Of a stretch of DNA of 64,000 bases, positions 25,801 through 32,898 are shown piece after piece (the stretch's first letter is position 1; each line of letters starts with the position of its first letter). The DNA lies in NCBI RefSeq assembly GCF_001949145.1, contig NW_019091360.1, positions 2,341,157 to 2,405,156 of the forward strand, in the 5' to 3' direction. Both the position numbers and the translations under genes were made by a program. The notes under the pieces are model-generated. The model ran no database searches. It was not told the origin of the DNA and saw only the letters and a list, made by a program, of their open reading frames with translations. The stretch comes from Acanthaster planci (taxonomy: Eukaryota; Echinodermata; Asteroidea; Valvatida; Acanthasteridae).

Positions 25801-28800
25801 AGGATAACAAGTATGGAAAAGTCATGGAAAATCGTGGAAATCAAGATCATGTAAGCCTTGCACAGGCTGTTTTTGATTGGCCACATTTTATCTAATAATA
25901 AAAATGCTAAATTTACAGGCTGTATCCTTGTTTGCAGTAGTTGCTACAGAAGTCTTCCAGTTCTTAAATACTGAATGACTTTTCTCTGCAAAATTACATT
26001 AAGGGTCCCAAAAAATTTGTCAAATTTTAGACCTGGGAAGTTATGGAATTTGGTTGTCATATTTCTGTGAGAACCAGGCATTGAGGTCTGTGGTTTATAC
26101 CAGGCTCACCACAACAGAGTAATTATTTAAAAGGTCATCCAGTCCAGTGTGTGTGTGACATTGTTTCCAATATGTGTGCTGTGGGCTTGAGCAAAGTCCA
26201 TGTTGATGTGTTGCTGGGGCATAGCATTCCACATACCATACAAGGCATTCAGGGTGTCATCAGCGCCAGTAAGATGGCTGCATCCATCAGAGAGTAAGTT
26301 TTGTTTCTCTTCATGTCAACACTTGCAATTGTTATGGGGGATTTTTTTTCTTTGCCATGTGCTGTGTACCACTGCATGCACATTTCAAGTGAAAACTTAC
26401 CGACCTCTGGAAAGGTTACAGTTACTCAAGGGAGTACAAGTGTTTTCTATTTTGTGAACAGTTAAAGAAGTTGTTATGAAATCAATTTATTATTTTGTAG
26501 ACAACATGAATAAATGTCAAAGAAAACAAATGCTGAATATATTGTATATTCATTCTAGGAAGGGTATTTTTATAATTTTATCACAGTATAATGACGACTA
26601 AATGCAAATCAATTATGCACTTTGGGGATTTAAGTTTTAACCCCATTTCTGAGTGGAGAACTCTCTGCTGTTGAATTTACTAATTATTTTACCGTATTCC
26701 AAAAGTCTTTTAGTTTGCAAACCAAATTCAATTTGATGTTATCATCTATAGAATCTGTTTTTTCCTTTTCTTGTTTGGTTAAAATATTAAGTGAATAATA
26801 AAAATAAACCGACTTATCAATTTTAATTGAAGTTTTTCATTTGACTAAGGTTTAATTGAATTTCTTTAAGATTTCAAGATTATTCTTCAAAGTAGCCTTT
26901 TGATCTTTGAGAAACATTGATTAATTTTTCACTACTGCCTGGTTCACCAAGCAATCCATACAACTACACGAGGTAAAGTGGTCTGAAACCTGACCATTAA
27001 GAATTCTTGCAGGAAGGCATTCAGGGAATGCTATCGTATTGAATTTGTCTTTCAACCTGCCCTCCTGGAGATGATGAAAATTACGTATGCGCTCAGTCCG
27101 TCCTGGAGTTAACCTTGATGGTTGTTTATGTCACGGTCGCACCTGGGCTTGTTTTTGCGGTTCTTTGCTGGCTGACGTTGCCCCTGGATTGATAGGGTTC
27201 ACCCTGGTTGTTACCCTAAAGTCCGTGCTGAGTCGCTGTTAAATAGGAAAAAGCCAGACGGCAAGGGGCGGTCATGTACGGAAGGGTAAATACAACCAGT
27301 GTGCTGTGAATGCCCATAGTACTCCAAGAACGTGTGTTTAGGTGTAGATCCAGGGTGTGCTGTGTAAATTATCAGCTGCTTCTAAATTCAGAGGCTGTGG
27401 AATTTGCCTTGTGTCAGTGGTAACATTGTCCTTGTCTTGTCCTTTTTCTGTCAGATGTACTGCAGATATTTACTGAGATTATATCAAAAGGGGCTCAGCA
27501 GAATTGGTTTTTGATAGGAAGCAAAGGCACTTGGGTTTGTTGGGGTGGGCGGGTCGGTTGCATGGGAAGTATCAGATGGAATGGGTTGCCGTGGTTTCAC
27601 CCCTAGAGAAGCCTGGCTCTGACAGCAGGCAAGAACAATGATGAATGGGACGGGGTAAATTAGAATTCATGACCAGTTGTGGATGATAAATTTATCTTGG
27701 TTCAAGTGTGACGTGCGGGTAGGCCAGGCATGAAAACTCAGTCCTGTAAGTGTACTTTTCCTAATGTCCCAAATGTGAGGTCTCATGTTAACAGCAGTAG
27801 CAATTGGGGTGAGCAGTTCAGGCAGATGAACCTGTTGAGGTGAAGGAGCACGTCCATTGTGTTGCAGTTGGAGACCTTTGTGTAAATTGCTGCCGTTCAC
27901 TTCATGAAAACTTTAAAAGGGTCCTTTCAGGTTATGCGTTGGCCATGCACTGTTGCGGCAAACCCCATATGAGAAAAAAATGTCAGGCTGCTTAAATCCA
28001 TCAATCTTTCTAAAAAGTGACATCAGCCATCCTTATCCACAACACATTCTTTGTCAACCCACAGATATTATTGTCCACTTTTTCGGTGAGGTGTCAGTGA
28101 AGCAGTTATGCCATCAACACTTCATAAATGTCTGAATGTGCATTTTCTGCCGTAACTGTTAACGATGTTGGTTTTTTTCCCCTTCTCATATGCTGTTTAT
28201 TTTCTTCTCAAGCAATAAATCTCGAATCTGTTGGACTCATTTTCAGCATGATGGCTGTTCAAATTTCTGAGCTTATAAGTTGGTATTTACGAGCCGAGTT
28301 CTTTCCCTTTATATAATGCAGTTGGTGCTCTAAGTGACTTGATTGCAGCAGAATCATTTTTTTCCCCTCCAATTTAATTCAAACCAGAATTGTTCATTCA
28401 ATTTCTTTTTTCCCCCTGTATTTTGCAGACTGCAGATCGGTACAGCAGACCACTTTCAACAAGCTCGATAGGTAGCAGGTAGGAATCTATCCACTCATCG
28501 CCTTGCTCAAATTATCGCTCCTTGCTAAATCTCATCCTTCAACAATGGGCATTGTTTTCAAAGTTATAAAGAGGGAAACACGTGGAGTTGCTCTGCCTTC
28601 CAATGCAGGATCAGTGTTTGCCTATTACTGGAAGCGGAACCGAGTTTTCCTTCAGAATACCGATGTTGCCCTCTTGCAAGCTTGCAGAAAACTGTTAGAT
28701 GAATGAATAGATGAAAAAATAAATCTTCATTGTCAGTGGTGGAAACAAAACTTGTGAGAGATTTTTATCAGAATGTCTACTCAGTCTGCGTACAGGATGA

Positions 28801-30361
28801 AAAACCCTATTTAGAGCAGATGGGATTCAAACCTACAGCAGAACAGAACGTAATACTGCCACTTTACTCCGTTCAAAAAGGAATTTGAGACATGAAAAAG
28901 GTATACATCACTCCTTTCCTAAAAGCCACATGGTGGAGTAAGTTTTCCTACAATTCTAGAAGCACAAATGCTTTTAAAATTTCAAATGTCATCAAATTTC
29001 ATCAAAGTCCGCATGCATGTCCTGTCGTCGCTTCCCTTTTTATTTCTCATCTTCCCAATTCGTTTGTTTTTACTTTTCACTTTATGAAAAAACAAATCTT
29101 GCGTTTCTTTCCAGACACAGTGACACTTCCTCAACACCATCTTTATCTGATCGCTATGCAAGCCGCACCGGGTCAGGGTCTTCTTACACTCGGGACAGAG
29201 ACAGGGACCGAGATCGCGAGAACGAGAAGACGGCTGCAGGAACACCCTGTCAGAACTGCAAAAAGGTAGCCTTGCTTTTTGTGTGGGTGTTTGTTTTGTT
29301 TTTTAAATGAATATAGGATTGAGCGAAAGAAGAAAAAAATGAACAGAGTTTTGCATGTTCAAAATTTTCAAGCTCTTACTTTTGACCTAAGTCTTTAACA
29401 TCTGTTAACAAGTTTTCACATTTCTGTCTGAAAAATTATTTGCCAAATGTTGGCATAAGAGTTGATTTTTCGAAGAAGATCACAATATGGTGTTCAGCAG
29501 AATTTTATGCATTTCATTCACAACTAATGTGAAGGAAAGGTTTGATGCATGTATTCAGCATTTTTACAAAATAATGGCTTATGGTCTGATTTTATCTGCC
29601 AAATTTTCAAATGGTTTTGTCTGCACAAGGGGGGGGGGGTTTAGAACAGTGCAAAATGGCCTTTGATACTGATTGGTATGCCATTTTGAGTCATGCACAT
29701 TTTATTTGTATATCTTTTGTCCAGCTGTTCGAAGAGCAGCAGTCATTGGTCACAAAACTCCAGGACCAGGTCAAAGAGCGTGACCTCGAGGTCGCCGGGC
29801 TGAAGATGCAGTTGGAGAAGGCCCAGCAGAAATCGGATCGGTTCGATACCAAGTCGGTTGATAACGAAAAGAGGGTAAGTATAAGCCAACTCTCCAGATT
29901 GTACAAAAGTGATTGATGAATTACAGCATTTTACAGCTTGGAATGAAAGAAGTCAGTTTCCTTAATCTCCTGATTTGAATAGTCTAATTCCATATTTGTT
30001 CATATCTCATTGCAGGAGAGAAGGGCACTAGAAAGAAGGCTCTCAGAATTGGAGGAAGAACTCAAGGTAAAGGACAAATCAAGTCGTCTACTTTTGAGTG
30101 GTCACTTTCGCTGAAGCGGCCATTAACCCGTCAGATTTGCAGCTATTTCCACAGTTTACTGGGATACCAGACTTCTTGCAATTGCTGAAGTTCAGAAACC
30201 CAGAAAGGCAATGATATGACATTAATGAAATTGTGAACAACTTTCTGAATGTCTTCCCTTTTTTTTTTTTTCAGGCTATGGAGCAACTGAAGGCAGACAA
30301 CCAACGTCTTAAGGACGAGAATGGAGCTTTAGTACGAGTCATAAGCAAGCTGTCCAAATGA
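1678..30361 (+). CDS. PPP1R12A: Gene 1: myosin phosphatase targeting subunit (MYPT / PPP1R12 family), C-terminal 15 exons, 5'-partial
   Basis: CDS = 1678-1875, 2763-2966, 3459-3559, 5025-5210, 6075-6165, 6505-6594, 7227-7301, 14150-14303, 14869-15083, 17729-17785, 28429-28478, 29115-29265, 29725-29874, 30016-30066, 30275-30361. Seen: all junctions are GT/AG, phases agree at every join, and the 619-codon frame stays open to TGA. Known family: MYPT targets PP1c-delta to myosin and is inhibited by ROCK phosphorylation at Thr696 and Thr853; its C-terminal coiled coil/leucine zipper binds PKG-I. Matching motifs seen: acidic [74 protein letters not shown] and [15 protein letters not shown]...SKLSK. 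Inferred: the ankyrin repeats and the RVxF PP1-docking motif lie upstream of the window, because the first exon seen opens in phase 0 behind an acceptor. The symbol is by family; the invertebrate gene is probably the single pro-orthologue of PPP1R12A/B/C. The family call is very secure; the upstream part is unseen. Confidence 0.93.
2763..2966 (+). CDS. PPP1R12A: Gene 1 exon B: conserved [10 protein letters not shown] segment
   Basis: Acceptor CTCCTCCCCCTTAG, donor AAG|GTAAAG, phase 0 to 0, 68 codons. It contains [19 protein letters not shown], which matches the MYPT1 segment reading PASWRLGLRKTGSYG, then [10 protein letters not shown], which matches MRSASSPRL. The latter is a basophilic Ser-Pro phosphorylation context. 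This is one of the better conserved islands of the otherwise disordered central region. Confidence 0.9.
3459..3559 (+). CDS. PPP1R12A: Gene 1 exon C: charged linker
   Basis: Acceptor TTTGTATTTTCTCAG, donor GGCAG|GTGAGT, phase 0 to 2. It encodes [20 protein letters not shown] and then a Lys/Glu/Pro-rich tail. The sequence itself is not diagnostic. Inclusion rests on strong splice sites and on phase 2 matching the next exon. Confidence 0.8.
5025..5210 (+). CDS. PPP1R12A: Gene 1 exon D: SFTRR segment and Thr-rich linker
   Basis: Acceptor AACACCCTCGCAG, donor AGAAG|GTAAAA, phase 2 to 2. It begins [17 protein letters not shown], matching the SSSYTRRKW region of MYPT1, and then runs into a long Thr-rich low-complexity stretch (about 20 Thr in the last 35 residues). 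MYPT1 has a comparable Ser/Thr/Ala-rich linker just before the inhibitory phosphorylation site. The Thr run comes from ACC/ACA/ACT codons, so it is not a simple triplet microsatellite. Confidence 0.88.
6075..6165 (+). CDS. PPP1R12A: Gene 1 exon E: inhibitory ROCK site (MYPT1 Thr696 equivalent)
   Basis: Acceptor CCACTTTTGTTAG, donor CAG|GTTTGT, phase 2 to 0. It encodes [20 protein letters not shown] and ends SSRRSTQ. This matches the MYPT1 segment SYLTPVRDEESESQRKARSR...SRRSTQ. The Thr codon at 6160-6162 corresponds to Thr696, whose phosphorylation by ROCK and related kinases turns MYPT into a PP1c inhibitor. The Ser just before it (6157-6159) corresponds to the PKA/PKG site Ser695 and is retained. 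Confidence 0.96.
6505..6594 (+). CDS. PPP1R12A: Gene 1 exon F: GVT segment after the inhibitory site
   Basis: Acceptor TTTTTGTATTTCAG, donor AAG|GTAAGA, phase 0 to 0, 30 codons. It starts [17 protein letters not shown], directly continuing RRSTQ from the previous exon as in MYPT1 (RRSTQGVTLTDLQEAEKTI). The rest is a highly charged Lys/Asp/Glu helix. The intron falls two residues after the phosphorylated Thr. Confidence 0.95.
7227..7301 (+). CDS. PPP1R12A: Gene 1 exon G: basic linker with RRIGRVS
   Basis: Acceptor GACTCAATAG, donor GAG|GTATGT, phase 0 to 0, 25 codons. It encodes [20 protein letters not shown] and a short tail. RRIGRVS is a basophilic-kinase-type context. It joins in frame on both sides. 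The acceptor lacks a strong pyrimidine tract, and the exon may be alternatively used, since skipping it keeps the frame. Confidence 0.75.
8085..8426. repeat. Foldback (inverted-repeat) element
   Basis: Left arm 8085-8212 and right arm 8308-8426 are reverse complements with small indels. Shared blocks include ATAAAATCTGG, CAATTTGAATTC, ACTAAAGACACT and CATGATTCGGGGCAAG. The loop of about 95 bases is unrelated. No coding capacity, so this is a MITE-like foldback in a gene 1 intron. Confidence 0.75.
12690..12757. repeat. Small interrupted inverted repeat
   Basis: AATGGGATCCAA (12705-12716) faces TTGGATCCCA (12723-12732), with outer blocks ATAAAGCAAGAA and its complement CATGCTTTAT offset by about 10 bases. 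It may be a remnant of a small foldback. Confidence 0.45.
14150..14303 (+). CDS. PPP1R12A: Gene 1 exon H: Ser/Thr/Arg-rich linker
   Basis: Acceptor GTTTTGTCGTAG, donor CATG|GTCAGT, phase 0 to 1. It encodes [20 protein letters not shown], then a Thr/Ser/Arg-rich segment ending RLPSHG. The donor GTCAGT is non-optimal, but its phase 1 exactly fits the phase-1 acceptor of exon I, which supports it. The sequence is not individually diagnostic. Confidence 0.72.
14869..15083 (+). CDS. PPP1R12A: Gene 1 exon I: charged helix and second ROCK site (MYPT1 Thr853 equivalent)
   Basis: Acceptor ATCCGTCCAAATCCAG, donor GAG|GTACGT, phase 1 to 0. It encodes a Lys/Glu/Arg repeat helix ([14 protein letters not shown]), [20 protein letters not shown] and [13 protein letters not shown]. 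The last part matches MYPT1 RPREKRRSTGVSF. The Thr codon at 15057-15059 corresponds to Thr853, a ROCK-selective site. The residue before it is Ala (GCC, 15054-15056), not the Ser852 of vertebrate MYPT1. Confidence 0.95.
15334..15741. repeat. Near-complete palindromic foldback element, ~400 bp
   Basis: The left half (from GCAGTGTTGTAGTTGAGTA at 15336) and the right half (ending ACTACAACACCGCAGTGC at 15741) are reverse complements almost throughout. The best block is GCTGGARTACATGGGCATTGATGGTAAATGC (left about 15410-15440, right about 15633-15663; about 90% identity over 60 bases). The centre lies near 15540 in a GTACTT/AAGTAC stretch. Typical of a foldback MITE. Confidence 0.8.
16150..16642. 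mobile_element. hAT-type MITE with 8-bp target-site duplication
   Basis: It starts TAGGGCTG (16150) and ends CAGCCCTA (16642). Subterminal parts on both sides are rich in GAATATTCG-type motifs (TTCGAATAATTC on the left, GATCGAATATTCGG on the right). The flanks are ATTGCCTG (16142-16149) and ATTGCCCG (16643-16650), identical at 7 of 8 positions. An 8-bp duplication and (T/C)AGGGCTG ends are typical of the hAT superfamily. No transposase ORF, so non-autonomous. Confidence 0.8.
17729..17785 (+). CDS. PPP1R12A: Gene 1 exon J: acidic spacer
   Basis: Acceptor TTTTTTGCTTAG, donor AAG|GTAAGG, phase 0 to 0, 19 codons: [19 protein letters not shown]. It matches the acidic stretch following Thr853 in MYPT1 (DSDENEQEQQSDTEE). 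It is the last exon used only by the long form; the next common exon is 28429-28478. Confidence 0.88.
19620..19627. promoter_or_regulatory. CRE palindrome upstream of alternative exon K
   Basis: TGACGTCA, a full CREB/ATF consensus site, about 1.1 kb before the alternative start codon. It is a consensus match only. Confidence 0.3.
20737..20880 (+). CDS. PPP1R12A: Gene 1 alternative first exon K: start of a short MYPT isoform
   Basis: ATG at 20737 with A at -3, 48 open codons, donor AGT|GTAAGA at 20881, phase 0. It encodes a Ser/Gly/Tyr-rich N-terminus ([20 protein letters not shown], then [13 protein letters not shown]). An in-frame TAA at 20719-20721 lies 15 nt before the ATG. The nearest AG that could act as acceptor (20728-20729) would need a phase-2 donor, but exons I and J end in phase 0, so a cassette exon in this frame is not possible. 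Joined to 28429-30361 it gives a 210-codon ORF with the whole coiled coil and leucine zipper but neither ROCK site. Known: vertebrate PPP1R12B makes a similar small subunit (HS-M21) from an internal promoter. Use of this exon is inferred; RNA evidence is needed. Confidence 0.72.
20881..28428 (+). other. Long intron between alternative exon K and exon L
   Basis: About 7.5 kb with no recognisable exon. The stretch at about 25730-26060 repeats phrases such as GTCATGGAAAA and AGTTATGGAATTT and looks like an old dispersed-repeat fragment. The rest is AT-rich unique-looking DNA. Confidence 0.5.
28429..28478 (+). CDS. PPP1R12A: Gene 1 exon [12 protein letters not shown] segment
   Basis: Acceptor CCCCCTGTATTTTGCAG, donor AGCAG|GTAGGA, phase 0 to 2. 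It encodes [16 protein letters not shown] plus AG. This resembles the DRY/Ser-rich stretch of MYPT1 between the second ROCK site and the coiled coil. It accepts phase 0 from either exon J (long form) or exon K (short form). A second AG seven bases in (28434-28435) would break the frame. Confidence 0.87.
29115..29265 (+). CDS. PPP1R12A: Gene 1 exon M: Ser-rich / RD-repeat linker with CQNC
   Basis: Acceptor TGCGTTTCTTTCCAG, donor AAG|GTAGCC, phase 2 to 0, 50 codons. It begins [20 protein letters not shown] (first R split across the junction), then runs through alternating Arg-Asp ([11 protein letters not shown]) and ends [11 protein letters not shown]. The position matches the linker before the MYPT coiled coil. 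The CxxC near the end is not part of the vertebrate protein as I know it. Confidence 0.9.
29725..29874 (+). CDS. PPP1R12A: Gene 1 exon N: coiled coil, PKG-interacting region
   Basis: Acceptor TATCTTTTGTCCAG, donor AGG|GTAAGT, phase 0 to 0, 50 codons. It begins [20 protein letters not shown] and continues [20 protein letters not shown]. It aligns with MYPT1 LYEQILAENEKLKAQLHD...LKLQLEKATQRQERF. This is the start of the PRKG1-interaction coiled coil (Pfam PRKG1_interact family, by recognition). Confidence 0.96.
30016..30066 (+). CDS. PPP1R12A: Gene 1 exon [18 protein letters not shown] coiled coil
   Basis: Acceptor CTCATTGCAG, donor AAG|GTAAAG, phase 0 to 0, 17 codons: [17 protein letters not shown]. 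Apart from one residue (Leu for Ile) this is the MYPT1 segment [17 protein letters not shown]. It is the most conserved block seen in the window. Confidence 0.98.
30275..30361 (+). CDS. PPP1R12A: Gene 1 exon P: C-terminal leucine zipper and stop
   Basis: A strong poly-T acceptor ends TTCAG before 30275; the stop TGA is at 30359-30361. It encodes [20 protein letters not shown] and then RVISKLSK. Leu recurs every seven residues (LKADNQR / LKDENGA / LVRVISK / L), so this is a leucine-zipper-positive ending, the form that mediates cGMP/PKG-I responsiveness in vertebrate MYPT1. I see no convincing extra small exon in the 208-nt intron before it (30067-30274) that would give a zipper-negative form. 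Confidence 0.98.
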   Translation, partial: AMEQLKADNQRLKDENGALVRVISKLSK

Positions 30362-31260
30362 TGAATCTCTCTTGCTAGCGTCATGTAGTGTTTTCATTTA
30401 TCGTTTTGATGTCTTCATTTCTTCCAGGGGAGAAAGAGAGAAACAAACCCAAAAAAATCACCAGAAAAAGGGTTAGAGATGATGCCGTGGTCGTGTGTGT
30501 TCAAAGTAGAGGCTAGCTTGGGAAGATTTGATGCTGCGTATTGCTTAGACACTGCCATGCACGTGAATGCATGACCATTATTCACATAACTGCGTTTAGA
30601 TGTACGCAGTTTGCCTTACCTGTCTTAAGTAAAGACTACAAACTCAGAGGCCCCCCTCTTCCAAAATTATTTTGGAGTTGGGGGGGTTCTTTCAAAATCA
30701 AAACAGAAGCCATTGTCGATTTTCAGTGGGACTCGTCACATTACACAGCAAACTCTCTCTGTGTCCTCCTCGCCCCGATTGGGATTAAACATCTTCAACA
30801 CAGTGTTTGGTACATTGGTTGGCATTGGTAGTACGCTTTTGGCCGAGTGGCCGCCAGTTTGTCCATTGTGTCGAAATGGGTCAAGCTGAACGCAGTGTGT
30901 CACCAATCTGCTCGGTGATCATAATCATGTAAGGGGCATTTACATAGCGTGTATAAGCAACTCACTTGCAATGGCAAGCGTGCGTGGAGGTCTCATCTGC
31001 GTGCAGGATCATCTCAGCCCTTTTGGACGTAGTGCAAATCAGGGTGAGCGCCATCTAGATTGTGGTTTACAAAAACTTGTGAGTTCAGGGATTCGTGTAG
31101 AGGCTGCCATTTTTTGGGAGGCAGGCAAAAGATTCAACTGTTCAGCATGTCTTTGGTTGATTTTTGTTTTCCCTCTTTTTTTGAAGAAAGTGTCTATTTT
31201 CAGTTTAAGTCCTATGTGATATTTTTATGCAGTGTCATCTAAATGGCCTATCTAACATTA

Positions 31261-31266
31261 AATAAA
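31261..31266 (+). terminator. Candidate poly(A) signal of gene 1
   Basis: AATAAA about 900 nt after the stop codon, the first canonical hexamer I find downstream of exon P. There is no strong GT-rich downstream element, so a longer 3' UTR is possible. Confidence 0.35.
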
Positions 31267-32738
31267 GCACTTGTAGATCTATTATAACAGCATCATTAGC
31301 GTCCACCGTTCTCTGCAAATTGAGCCTTCTTTTTTGGTTCAGTTTGGAACGACAAGCAACTTCAAAGGATGTATCGGTTAACTGAAAAAGAAAAACCCTA
31401 CGAAGCCCAGACCGTTTGTGATGCACTTGGCCAAGTTGTAACTGAAGGGACATGATTTTCACTGGTGAGACATTGAATTATTCGGACAGTTGCTGTATCA
31501 TCTTGCAAAATTGCATAGAAACAGTCTGCACATTTGTGCTGCAGATTGCCCTGAAAATGGCAGCCTTCCATAGGTCCTACCTCCCCAGAATGTCCGCATC
31601 ATCTTCTGATGCTGTGACATTGAGGTTGTATCGAGCGTATGTAGCCTTCCCCGTACTCTTTGTTGGGCAGTGGAGCAAACTTGATTACTCTGGACAGTAC
31701 TGCCCTCAAGACTAGCTCAGCTTCCTTCCGAGTTCTTCCTGTAGGAAGTTGGATCTCAGCTAGATGGGGTTAGTCATGCTCGTCTTAGCACTAGCAGAAG
31801 TGAACAAGGAGCCTATGGACCATAGAGCATATTCCCAGAATTCCCTCCGTCTCTCTAAACAGAGTTGATGCATGAAGTCCAATGCATGAAGTGCGCAAAC
31901 CCAAGGTTTTTCCCAGGGATGAAGTTTACAGTTGTTTTGTTTGACATGTTCAGTGGTTCTTGTCAGCTTCTGCATTTGGCTTCATCCTGTTAAAGGGCGT
32001 GCCTTTTGTACGTTTAGTGGACGGGTGCATCTGCCCTGAAGATTCTTCTGAGTTGACTTCATATTTGCATCTTGATGCAGAAGGATGTTTGGCCACCTTG
32101 TAATCACAGACTCATTGCAGTTTGACAGTTTAGGAGTCGAAGGGCTGCCTCAAGTATGCTTAAAGCAGACCTTGATACTACTTAAGTCACAACTCAAAGG
32201 AATGCAGAGTTTTGCTCCACTGCCTAATAGCTACTCCATGAGTTTCTCAAGAGTTGTCATAGCTTGTAATTTGACTGTTGTGTTTTCCATCTTTCCATTT
32301 CACTAGTGTAGAGTTTTTCAGTAGCAGCGTAACCTGTACATAACCCCTCACCCTCTTCACAAAATAATCATGTACAAGTGACACAAGAAACTGAAAATGC
32401 TAAGAGGGAGAGTTTTAAAAGTAAAAAAAAAAGTCACAGGAAACTTAAAAGAACTTTCAACTGTTAATTTGTAAATTGTACAGAAAAATAATGTTTAGCC
32501 TTTTTGTAGGCAGGGGAGAGTAACGTGTTAAGACCTCAGGTGACGCCATATTGCAAGTAGACTAATACTGTTAAGGGGTGCATTGTATTTTTTGAGATGG
32601 GGTTTAGAAGTTCAAGAAGTTAAAGGAAGAATTGGCATGTTGCCAGTAACTTATTACAGTTCCTGTACGGTGTGCCAGGATGCTCTTACTGATGACAAGT
32701 AGAGTATTTTCCAGGTATAAGGATTCGTCTGTGATGCA

Positions 32739-32898
32739 CATGCTACACTGCTCAGTCGAATAGTGGTGGCAGAAGTGGGATAGCCAAGCCCATGCTACAC
32801 ACTGCTCAGTGGAAGAGTGATGGCAGAAGTGGGATAGCCATGCCCATGCTAGACATTGCTCAGTGGAAAGATGGTGGCAGAAGCGGGATAGCCATGGC
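32739..32898. repeat. 54-bp tandem repeat, three copies
   Basis: Copies begin CATGCTACAC at 32739, 32791 and 32845. Each contains GCTCAGT, TGGCAGAAG and GGGATAGCCA at the same spacing. Copy lengths are about 52, 54 and 54. All frames contain stops, so this is non-coding. Confidence 0.85.

Larger units (their letters stand above)
28479..30274 (+). other. Short introns between C-terminal exons of gene 1
   Basis: Introns 28479-29114, 29266-29724, 29875-30015 and 30067-30274 are compact compared with the rest of the gene. A poly-G run at 29630-29639 lies just before exon N. No additional coding exon was recognised. Confidence 0.6.

Noticed and set aside
28436-28478. Alternative acceptor 7 bases into exon L
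   Set aside because: It would shift the frame relative to exon J or K and lose the conserved C-terminus.
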